Assembly (NCBI GenBank): GCA_013396525.1
Contig: VWYX01000396.1
Coordinates: 62,001-126,000, forward strand
Length of the DNA stretch: 64,000 nt
Reading direction: 5' to 3'
From: Chaetorhynchus papuensis
Taxonomy: Eukaryota > Chordata > Aves > Passeriformes > Rhipiduridae
The notes beneath the pieces were generated by a model. That model saw nothing but the letters and a program-made list of their open reading frames with translations. It did not search any database and was not told the origin of the DNA. Position numbers and translations under genes: made by a program. Shown piece after piece: positions 36,801-48,800 of the stretch (positions are counted from its first letter, which is position 1; the number at the start of each line of letters is the position of its first letter).

Positions 36801-39800
36801 TTGAAAGCTAAGTTAGTAGTTCTGCTCTGTTAAACCTCCATCTGTACCTGGTGGGACTCCTGTATGTCTGGTGGGATTTACTCACTGGTACTGGCATAGT
36901 CCGAGGGAATAATCTTGGTATGTCTGCTTTGTGAGATTTAAGTGTTACAGCAGTCTTTAAATTTTCTGTGAGATAAAAATGTCCATGGTGTGAGAACTAG
37001 ATATTTCCGTAGTTCATTCATGCTTGCTATATATAAAAACAAGTGGGATGCAATTTACGCTTCAAATGTGTAAGATTTGTGAACAGTGAAGATGGAATTG
37101 GGGAAAAAAAATCTCTTAATTTTGTGGGGTTTTTTTAATATGGTGCTTGTAAGGTTCCATTGTTTTTTCGTGGTTGTCTTAGCATCACACCTTTTAAATT
37201 CTGTTTGTCTGTATGGTTTTCTTCATGCACAAAAGAAATGTAAACAGGTGATTTGAATTGCTGAACTACTTGTGTTTTATTAATGTTTAATAGTGTCTCT
37301 GCTCAGGTGGATAGAAAAGGGAGCGTTGGCTGGCTGCTGCTGTCCGTAAGGAGCTTTGGTTGGCTGCAGCCTGGCTGCTGCTTGTGAGGTCTGGAGGTAC
37401 AATGGCACTTTCTTTAAAAGTGAAAGGATCTGAAGCACTGCAGAAGAAAATTGTATAGTGAGGAGCAGATAAGGAGAGAAAAAATTTATGTGCAAAGCCT
37501 GTAACATTAGAGTCACAACCTTAATGTAGCAGATGTACGATTAGTACAGTTTAGTAAGTTATGCAGCGGAAGGAAAGATACAGCATGATCTTTGAAGTTG
37601 AAAGGGGAAAATCAAGTCTGTGTATTACAGGATAAAAGCTGGAGTTCTCTATATTTGCATATGTTCACAAAAGTTGAGTGGGCAGGGAGATCTGACCCTC
37701 AAACTCCTGCACTTAGATTTGTGATGCAGTGCAGTTGTGGGAGGAAGCAATGTCACTCTCCATTCTCATCCCACTAAGAGCGGGAATCGCTGTTGAGGAG
37801 GGAAAGTATTCCTGAACTTGGATGATACTTAGTAAATAATGAAATTCTTGAAAGGACAAATGTAATGTGACTGAATTTAACTCAATGTTTTTAAGTAATG
37901 CAAAGTTTTATGCCAGACTTGCTAAAAAAACCCAAACCTTAAATCAGTGGCATCTCTTTGCCCATCTTTTTGTGTCTTGTTGTAGACTTTTTTTTTTAAT
38001 TTTAATATCTTGCCTTCTAATATCTGGTCACTTACTTTAATTTTTAGGGCTCAGCTCCAGAGATTGATCCTACTGACACTTCGAACTTTGGATGGGAAAC
38101 TAAAATCAAGGCATGGATGGATCGTTACGAAGAAGCAAATAATAACCAATACAGTGAAGGTGTCCAGAGGGAGGCACAAAAAATAGCTCTCAGATTAGGC
38201 AATGGAAATGACAAAAAAGAAGTCAGCACCAGCAATCTGATTTTCAAACCTCCAGTAGAGGTAATGAGCTGTGCCTTGTTGTGTTACTGCATGCTGTGTT
38301 TGTGCCATGACATTAGATGCCTTAAAAAAAACCTAACCAGCCAAAAAACCCTAAACCAAATAAAAAAACCCCCAGACAAACAAAAATAAACACAGGAGAA
38401 AAAAACATACAAGAAAGATTTCACATTCACTTTCTGTTCCTTGTCTCACCAGATTTAAGCATCAGAATTTTAACATAATTTTCAGAATTTGTAACTGATT
38501 TTTATACATTCTGTACCACCCTGGTTATGTTTACACTTGCGTATCATTTATCCTAAAAAGTAGCTAAAGTGTTAGTCTCAGCCTGAACACTGGATTATCC
38601 TTAGACTGTCTTTTGACACACAGTCAGTTTTAGTCAACTTAGCTGCTGTTTCTCGGTGAGGGATATCTGGAGTGGTTAGAGTAGAAAGAATCATTGAAGC
38701 TGAATTTATTGTTTTTCCCCTACTATGTGTATCAAGATGTTCATTGTCTACATTTTTCTTAAGGTGTGGTAAGTGTTCTGGATGTTCATGGGTGGTGTTT
38801 CTGATACTGATTTTTTTTTTAAAGCTTGTGATCATGTAATTTCTAGTTTATGAAGAAATCGTGCAATGTCTTTTTCTAGCCTTATTTATCAGGAGCATAT
38901 CAGTTACTTACAGGCTTAAAATCAGAGCCATGTAAAAGACTTAGCATTTTGTAGCAGAAATCTTGAGGAGTAGTTACTGTAGCAGATTAATGGAAGCATC
39001 TTTGCTTCTTTTTCTCAAAGACCATCATGGCATATGGGACACCCTCCTTAGAGGATTATCCCTACTTACAGAGCCTTTTGCCTACATAGAGGCTACTTCC
39101 TTTTTGATTGGTGATGACAGTTATGAGAGGTGTGAGTTCACTAATTGCCAGGGTATGTATTGGTTTTTAATTAAAGCCATCCTTCCATCTAAAGATATGA
39201 AAATGAATTTGGAAACTCTCTCAGGATTCTTTTTTTTTAATTATTATGTTATTTCCCTGTTCTGTTTTTCCTTGAATGGTTTGTGAATGTCATTTTACGT
39301 CTGCATGTTTTGTTTTGTTCGAAGGAATTGAAGCCTTTTGAAAGTGTTGTGCAAAACAATGCAGCAATTCATCCTAGTCATGGTGAGAGTTAAGTGCAGT
39401 AAAGGCTATAGTACTTGAATTGTGAGAACATGAATATGTTGGTTTTCAGTCATGTCCTGGAGAGCTGTGGCTGAAGCATTCCTTGTGTCTAAATTGATAA
39501 CTAGTAGCATCGGTAGGGGAGCAGGACAGCTTGGTCACTTCAGTCTGGAGGTTTAATTACAAAAAGGAGGGGCTTTTTAGTTCATAAAAAATTGTTTAGT
39601 AGTTGTGAAAGTATAATCTGCTGTTAATAATAAAGGAAAAATGGTAGAAAGTGAAAATTCATAAATGAATCTATGTCTTTACAGAGTTATGTGCAAAAAA
39701 ACAAGAAAATTTTAAAGGCTGCTAAAGACTTGCCTCCTGATGCACTTATTATTGAATACAGAGGAAAGTTCATGCTGAGAGAACAATTTGAAGCTAATGG

Positions 39801-42800
39801 ATATTTCTTTAAAAGGTTTGTTCATTCCTAATGTTTTAGTAAAGTAATTTTTAAAATGCAGTTTGCCAAACTGTTGCTTCAAGTACAAGTGAGTCTTAGT
39901 TACCAGCCGTGTCTTGTATTTTACTTTGTCTGATTAAAAGTAATGACAACTGGAATCTTTTCTGCCCCTTTCTCTTCTGGATAGCCTTATAGATCTGTTC
40001 AGGAGCTAGTTTTCTCTTTTGTGTTCTTCCCTGATTACAGGATTCCTGCATGCTTAGTTGGGTAGTTGTGCCCTTTAAACCAGAAAATAGACAGGTTCTA
40101 CCATCCTAAAATACTTCATATGTTAATGATAAAGGCTGTATCTTTTGTGAGAGAAATGGATTTTAAGTCCATCAGGCTGAGAATTAAATTGGACACAGGT
40201 CAGCTTGGGGCCGTTTTACTGCTGGAGTTCTCTAGCTGGTTAATTTACTGTGCTGTGTGCGACTGCTTCCTTCTTCCTAGGGATTGTTCTCAAGGCTGCC
40301 ACTAACTGCATGAGCACACCTACTTGGGAATTGAAAAAGGCCTGTTGGAGGAGATAAAACACTCACCTTTTGCTTAGTAAAGGTGGAAGGCTTCCTTGGC
40401 ACTTGGAATAGCAGAAGTTAAAGCATGACTTCACAAAGTATTTTGGAGGCCCCTTTCCTTCAGGAGGGTTGGTGCTAGTGATGCTGCAGTTGTTTGTTAG
40501 GCAGATGTGGAGGTCTTACTTTTTCTTAAATGATTATATTTGACATATAAATATCTGAGTTTCATTTTGGGGCTTGCCATAAGAAAAGTTTAAATTTGAA
40601 AAATCTTAACTTTGTGTTTTCCATGTGTAGTGCTTGCTCTTTTAGTGTTCTCCCTTTAGATCCTATACAGATGATACAGGGCTGTAACTCCATCTTGAGG
40701 TATTCTGAGAATACATTTGGGGAATGTACCAGTTAAAATCATGAAGCTTAAAAACAAACTTGTCATTCTTAGATTAACCTCCAAATTTGGTATTGTGCCA
40801 AGCGTCATGTTACAGAGCTGACTAATAAGAACAAGCACTGTTTAGCATCATAAAAATTACGAAATTCCTGGTTTTCTTGTGTGTTTTCCAGGCCATACCC
40901 ATTTGTTTTGTTTTACTCCAAATTCCATGGGCTAGAAATGTGTGTTGATGCAAGGACTTTTGGAAATGAAGCTCGATTCATCAGGCGTTCATGTACGCCA
41001 AATGCGGAGGTGAGCACATTTAGAAAGTTAAACTAGGTTTTATTTACTTAAAAATCTCCTTTTCCTTGAGATTCCTGGTAATTTGAGCAATCCTTACAAT
41101 TTTTATACAACTACTTGAAAGTAATTCATGATAATATAATAACATTCTCTTGTCTATAGGTGAGGCATGTAATTGAAGATGGAACAATTCATCTTTATAT
41201 TTACTCCATCCATAACATTCCAAAGGGAGCAGAGATTACCATAGCATTTGATTTTGATTATGGAAATTGGTAAGTATTTGAGAATGCTGTTCTAAAATAC
41301 ATGAAATGCTCATTAAGTTACTTTGCAATTCAGAATGGCTTTGGGTTTGTATCATTCACTTTCTTGCATGCTTTTATAACACAAGGCTCCTTAGGCACTG
41401 TATTTACAATGAAGTGTGTGCGTGAGTAGAGCTGTGTATTTTTATTACTGCATTTCTGTGGCCTGCTCTTAAGCCAGCTGGGGTGCAGTGCTGTGCAGAC
41501 ATGCCTTTGCTACTTGACCTGAACTATGTTTGACCACAGAGTACGTGTGGTAATCAGCATGGCTTCACACTATCTCAAGATACCCTGCACTGTTAGGAGT
41601 TGTAGACATACTCCTTCTAAAAATACGTAGTAGTTGTGTTTAGTACCTGTAGCTGACAGCGTGTTTCAGTTGAATGTGTTTGAGTAACATTTCCTGTGTA
41701 TCCAAGTGGAGCTTAAAATTGTGCAAAGTGGCTCTGAGTTTGGTGTGCTGATGCTGTAAATTGTGTCTGCCACGTTTGCATAGAGAATGAACTCTTGGAC
41801 TTCTACGCATCTGTTCATTTTGTGTGGGTTATATTTCCACCTAGGATTATACTCAGATTTTAGATGTCTTTTGTCTTTCAAACAAAATACTAACCTTGAA
41901 TTTAAAAGAATTCTGTGTAGCAAAGCTAAAGAAGCCCAAACTTATTTTAACCAATCGATAAGGTTTTTTAATTACAGTAGTGTTGTATATTGTGGTGGAA
42001 ACTTGAGTCACCTGCATTTTAATGTGGTTGGTTTGCATTGTAGCAGATGTTAAATGTGAAATATCAGTGATTTAGTGTGATTGGAGTGTGTCATTGCTGT
42101 ACAACCTAATCAAATATGCCTTCTTGGATTTAATTACTTGCAGTAAATACAAAGTGGATTGTGCTTGCCTCAAAGAAAATCCTGAGTGTCCAGTTCTCAG
42201 ACGTTCCGAGCCTACAGAAAACATCAATACTGGATATGAAACTAGAAGGAAAAAGGGAAAGAAAGAGAAAGATGTTTCAAGAGAAAAGGAGACTCAAAAT
42301 CAGAACATCACATTGGATTGTGAAGGAGCAGCCACCAAAATGAAAATTGCAGATAATAAACAGAGGAAGCTCTCTCCCCTCAGGCTGTCCATTTCTAATA
42401 ATCAGGTACTTACACAAAGATACTCAGAAATAAAAGCTTTTAAATACAGATACTCTCCTTTTATAGCTACTAAAGGATTTTTAACAAGTCACTGAAAAGC
42501 AATGTGGAGATTTATCAAAAATCAGAATGATAGATAAGCTGTTTAGAATTTTCTATATTATTTTCAGTTTTCCTTAATATTTGGTTGTAATTAAAGGTAT
42601 GTTGGTTCCTATACCAGTTTTAAGTATACTTTTTACCTCTGAATGTCTTTGTGACTCTCTGATGTGAAGGCCTTATATTATGGTTTCAGGAGCTCCCCGT
42701 CTGTCCTGAACTGCCTTTTGTTACTGTGTTACTCAGTAGTATTTTAAACATAGCAGTAAGTAGCCCTGCTCTTAAAACAGAACTCCAACCCAGAATACTT

Positions 42801-45800
42801 GAGTGTTGACTGCAGCTCCATTTTTAAAAGAGCTCTGCAGCTTCGTGTTTAATTCGGCTGGGAGGAGGAAAGTGTGTTTTGAAACTAAATGTATAGGTAG
42901 AATGGTAAAGCTACCTGGTAATGTACTGTGATAGTAAATTTTAAATTAGTCTTTTTTTGAATATGTCAGTTTGAAAGAGCTATTGGGAAGGGTCCATGAT
43001 GTAAATTACTAATTTTGCAGAGCAGCTATTAAAGATAACTATTTAACATTATTAGATTGTTACCTTAGTAACTCCCTATATTTCTTCATTTTGGGGGTGT
43101 TGGTGATGATTTTTTTTTTTTGTAATATGATGGTTTTTGATGATGATTTAGGGGCAGAGAAAAGGGTGTTATTCTGGGAGGGAGCAATTCCTAGTTCTTT
43201 TAGCATCATTTTAGGACTGAAGGAAATAAGGTAAAAATGAGCATGTTGACACCCAGTTTCCCTAAGATGATAAATTGTTCCGGAGTGTTAGTAGCTAAAG
43301 AGCTTAAAAATGCTTGGAAGTCCAGAAGGCATGCATGTGACTTGCAAATTATGATCTCCAGAGAGGTAGTATATAAACTTTCCCATCTTAAGTGATTTTT
43401 TATTTGTGTTTTGTGTCATGTTTCCAAGAAGTGATAACTGGTATATGGAACCTTCTCCCAATCTTTTAATGTAATATACAGTGCATATATAGAACAGGAG
43501 AACTTCTGTTGTTTTTCAAAACTGAAGAGTAGGACTTGTGGGAAGAATAAAGCTGTTAAAAGTACATTTGCATTTTCCCATATACTTTCTTTACAATAGC
43601 ATCATGTATATCACCCCAGGAAAAAAGCTACTAAGTGGCTGGTTTCTATGTTTAGATACATATTTAAGACAAACTTTAAATCTTTGTCTAGTCCTTTATG
43701 TAAAAGTGAAATTAAATATAGGACTTGTGAGCACTTAATTCATCTCAAAGTTACGCTTTCATGCTTGTTTTTTCTTTCGAAACAGAAAACCATTGTTGTT
43801 TAGGTAACTTTTGTGTTTCCATATGATATGGCACTGTCATTAGATTATATAGTGAGTGTTTAAATAGAAAATGTGGCTTCAATTGAATCCACTTGTGAGC
43901 TGAGAAAAACTTCTGTGTAATTGTTAACATCTACTTTGACATTCATTCTGTTTTACTAAAACTAATGCTATTTTTATGGGTGTATAACATAAAGCTCCTA
44001 ATTATTTAACTAATTATAAAGTGGTTAGAGGAGTGGCCATTGTTAGTGTCCAAAAGTTTCTTTTGGTTTCAAGGTTTAATTCTGATACTTCTCTTTGCTT
44101 GGTGGGATGGGGGAGTGGGAATGGAACACTTCCATCCTGATTTATTGGTTTGGTTACTTTTGATGTAGTGATCTGAGGATTCTTAGCTCTGTGTATCTTT
44201 TAATTTACTGTAGTTTGCGAGAGGAATAGAACTTCTGTAAAACAGTCATTTCTGTCTTCCAGGAGCCAGATTTTATTGATGATATAGAAGAAAAAACTCC
44301 CATTAGCAATGAAGTAGAAATGGAATCAGAGGAGCAGATTGCAGAAAGGAAAAGGAAGATGGTAAGTTGGGAAGCAAGTAGCTGCCTAAAAGGCATCACT
44401 AAGGCTTAGTGACACCTGCTCTTCCCATGCTAATTGCTGCCTTTTTGTGGGCTTGTAGAATCTGAGCATGTGCAAAGTCAGATCCTTACATGAACTTATC
44501 ATTAAAATGCAAGGCTTGCTATTTGAGAACACATCATCTGGGTTCATCACTGCTTTCTGACAAAAATCTGCTTTTATCTTCAATTGTATATAATTTTTTT
44601 TGTGTCCTTAGATGATTTCTGCTATGTCTTTTTTAGATACAATTATTTGGTCTTTATTATTGCTTGTTAAATTTGTAATGGCCATTTTTATAAATAGCAT
44701 TGGGAATCAAGATTTTTGCCTCTTTTATTTGAATTCCCAGTTTAAATCAACAGTCTCAGAAATCCTAATTTTTCAGATTTTGGTAGAACAGTGCTAATAA
44801 AAGTAGCATCTTAAAATATGCTTTTTTTTGTTAAGTATTCAAAAATTTTATCAAGTTCTTAAATCCAAAGTAGGATTCTCTTGTTTGTCAGGCTGGTATG
44901 GATGCAAACCTTTCTTCAGAAGTCTAGTATTTGCAGGGATTGTAATGTGTCACTTTAATCTGAGATTCTTCTGGACTTGATCTTCGTGTCAAACATACAT
45001 TGAACATGTTTTGAAGTACTTAAAAAAATAGAGTAATTACATATTCATATATATGAAGGATTATTTCTAAAACTGATGATTATTGTTAAATCCATCAGAC
45101 AAGAGAAGAACGGAAAATGGAAGCTATCCTGCAAGCTTTTGCCAGACTAGAAAAAAGAGAAAAAAGAAGAGAACAGGCTTTGGAAAGAATCAGCACAGCA
45201 AAAACGGAGGTTAAATCAGAATGCAAGGAAGCACAGATTCTCAATGATGCTGAATTTATTCAGGTAGTTATCTGGAGCTTTATTTTAATGCTAGCTTTTA
45301 ACATCACATATTTTGTCAATTTGGATGGTGAGCTGCATGTTAAGATGTATGAAATTTATTTTTTTTTTCTTCTGAACTCAAATATATGTGACCAAAATCT
45401 GTGTGATTCTTTGACATTATATTTTATTAGCTTCTGAATTTTTTTCCAAATAAGATACGTAGAGAATTCTTTAATAAAGAATTTCAGTTGCATGAATTTA
45501 TGCAAACACACACACACACACACACACGCACACCAGCTGTGTAATACAGTCTGTCTCTGAAGTTCAGGATAGAGGCATTTATTGATGTTGAATTTAGCCA
45601 CCGGTGACTTTCCTTAGGCACCCTCTGTAGCCAGTGGAGAACAATTAGTTTCTTCAGTGGGTTTTTCAAGAACTTGTAATCTATAATCTTTCTGTTATTT
45701 TAAAGGAAGTTAGTTAGTAAAGTGTATTTTTTTCTGAGTTCCATTAGATGATACTTAATGTTTTATAAACAATTTTTAACTCTGATGTTAAAACATCTGA

Positions 45801-48800
45801 TGGATGCTTCTTAGTTCGCAGATATGTACATAATGATTCTCAGTCCAGGTTGTTTCCCTGAGCAGTTTGTGTCAGCATTCTGCTAAGTACCTTTTGTGAC
45901 AAAGCTAAACACCTAGTAAACTATAAATTGCAAAAAGAATATTGGACTGAAAGCATGATGTAAGCAGTTGATTTCTAGCTTATGGATGACTGAATGTCAG
46001 TTCTTACACAAATCTGTCACAATCTGATTGGTGATGGTTGTGTGTGAATACTCTGCTAATGATACAGCACGTGCTTGGGAGGAAACTACAGGAAATCCTG
46101 CCATTTGCCTTCAAGAAGGAGAGAAGTACTGTAGTTCTGACAACAAAAATGAGATTGAGGCTTTTTGAACATGTAAAAGAAGAGGGAATTGACTTTTTTT
46201 TTTTTCCCTAAGAAAGATAGGTAGCTGTAAACATGTGTGGAATCTGTGTACTAGACTTTTATCTTGTCCCAGGAACCGGCAAAAGAAGAAACAGCCACCA
46301 AGCCCACCCCAGCCAAAGTTAATAGAGCGAAACAGAGAAAAAGCTTCTCCCGGAGTAGAACTCACATTGGACAGCAGCGCAGGCGACACAGGACTGTCAG
46401 CATGTGTTCAGATATCCAGCCCTCTTCTCCTGATGTAGAAGTAACTTCACAGCATAACGAAACTGAGAATGCAGCACTGGTAGCTGAGCCTGAAACAGAA
46501 ACTGTTGTTACAGAAATGGTTACTGAAACAGAAGCTCCAGCACTTAGTAAATGCCCTACTAAGTATCCTAAAACAAAGAAGGTAAGTCTCTTGAGGAATG
46601 GGGAAAACAAGATGGACCTTAACAGAGTTTTAAAAAACTTACAGGCTGCTTCATCAGTATGCAACTGCATGTATGTTTTTTTAAGTGTTTACTCATTTCT
46701 TGAAAAAATCACCATTGTATAACCACTCATTGGTAATAGATGAAAATATGTGTAATATCCTTTGGTGGAAGTTAGTTTGGGTTAAAGACACTTCAAAATA
46801 CATCGTCCAGAGCAATTTTGGAATAAAATGTTTTCTAAATGGGCTTTCTAAATGGATTGAAATAAGATACATAACCAAAACATAACTAAAGCTGTTAATT
46901 TAAAGAAAAACCCAAGGAAATAAAAGTTGCCTTTCTTTCCTTTGTTCATTGTATGCTTCAGATAGCAAACAGTATCTCCAAGGAAATCCCTAACTTCTAG
47001 TATGTAATCACTAACTTCTGTATGTGCATGTTTGGGGGAAAGATTCTTTACTCTCCAGTGCTTCATTTTAAATTTTTTTTTCCATTGGACTGCATTGCAA
47101 GAAACTTGTAAGAAAGGGCACAATATTAAAAGACTCAAAAATCTTAAATCTGCAAGTGAAACTAAAGCAGTACAGCTTTCTGCTTTAAAATTCATAGAAT
47201 GCATTAAAAAGTATTTGTAGTGTGATGTACAAGAAGTCCTGAAAATGTTAATCATTGGAGGAAAAGGGGGAGGAAGTAATAGGTTGAAACTTCTTGTCAA
47301 TAGAAAAGTAACAATTTCAAGATGGTTTTTTGTCTTAAACCCCGCAACATAACTTAGGGTTGTTTTTTTTTTCCCAAAAGGTACCTGAGTCATTCTGTAA
47401 CACTGCTTATTGCATCACTGTTAAATTCTTTGAGAGGGAACACTAGAATCTTTCTTCCTTTCTTGCCTGTTTAATAGCAGAAAAGAAGGAAGACATCCTT
47501 AATACTATGAAACAGAAAAAAGTGCAGTAAAATTCAGGCTTCAGATATTTGTGAAATGTCTCTGCATTGCACCCAGTGTACCCTAAGTGCAGAGAAGGTC
47601 TTGCTTTAAAAATTAATTAAATAAAAATGGGTTTTTAAAAGACAACTTAAAATTAAATATATTACGATAATTTGTGTTAAAGCCGTAATATCATATTAAT
47701 ACTTTTTAGTGTTGCGTGGTCTTAATTTTGAATCATTGTAAAATCTAGGAGGTTAGTTTATCTATTGATAGACATGTTGACCGAGGCACAGTCTTGACAG
47801 TATGGAAATCTGATGCGGGGTTTCTTTAACTTTGTTCTGTTAATGTTACACTATTTCTCCTCAGTCTCACTGCTCAGGCACAGGTTTAAATTTTGGTTTG
47901 GAATTCTGTTACTAAATTGACATCCTAAATACAGTTGATCTGGGCACTTGTATTGTAATGTTCAGTGAGAATCAAATGCAAAAGAACTAAGTGTAGTTTA
48001 CAACAAAAAAAATAACTACACTTCCTCCCCCATCTGGTATGTAAGCAAATCTGTACTGATTTCTTCTGCTGTCCCCATGATTTCTCTAAAACTGACCTTG
48101 TTCTTGTCAAGTATGTTTAAATTTGGAGCCTGGAAACAAACTGTTTCTGGTGTTTCTGGTTTGTGTAATAGTTGACTAGATGAATAATTGAACTAAACAG
48201 TTTTTAAAAGCCACTGATAAACACACTCATAAAACACTATGTTTTTCTCTCTCTCTGTTTAGCACTTGGTTAGTGAATGGTTAAGTGAAAAGAGTGATAA
48301 GGCAGGGAAGCCTGTGGATAGTGTACCAGAAAGGCCTCTACGCATAACCACCGACCCTGAAGTTCTGGCTACTCAGCTGAATTCTTTACCTGGACTCACT
48401 TACAGTCCACACGTATATTCAACTCCAAAGCACTATATCCGTTTTACTTCTCCATTCCTTTCAGAAAAGAGGAGGAAAAAAGAACCTGTGGAAAACATTA
48501 CTGGCTCTTGTAAGAAGGTAATGCTTCCCTTCATTATGGTATTCTATCCCGTATTAATTAAAAAGAAGTCTTTATTTACTAGCATAAATTCAGGTAGAAA
48601 AAAGGCTGGCAAACCAGTCATGTTACACATTTTGAAATGTTCATCATTAAAGTTTTAAGTCACTAATTTGAACTTGTTGTATTACAGCGTTGGTTAAAGC
48701 AGGCTTTGGAAGAAGAAAATTCAACAATGATTGATAGATTTAATTCACCATCACAAGAGAGATCTAGAAGTCCGGCCATCAATGGTGAACATAAAAGTCC

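Noticed and set aside
47020..47393. Part of a 181-codon minus-strand frame in the intron after coding exon 15
   Set aside because: AT-rich intronic sequence; no recognisable domain, splice context or homology to a known protein.
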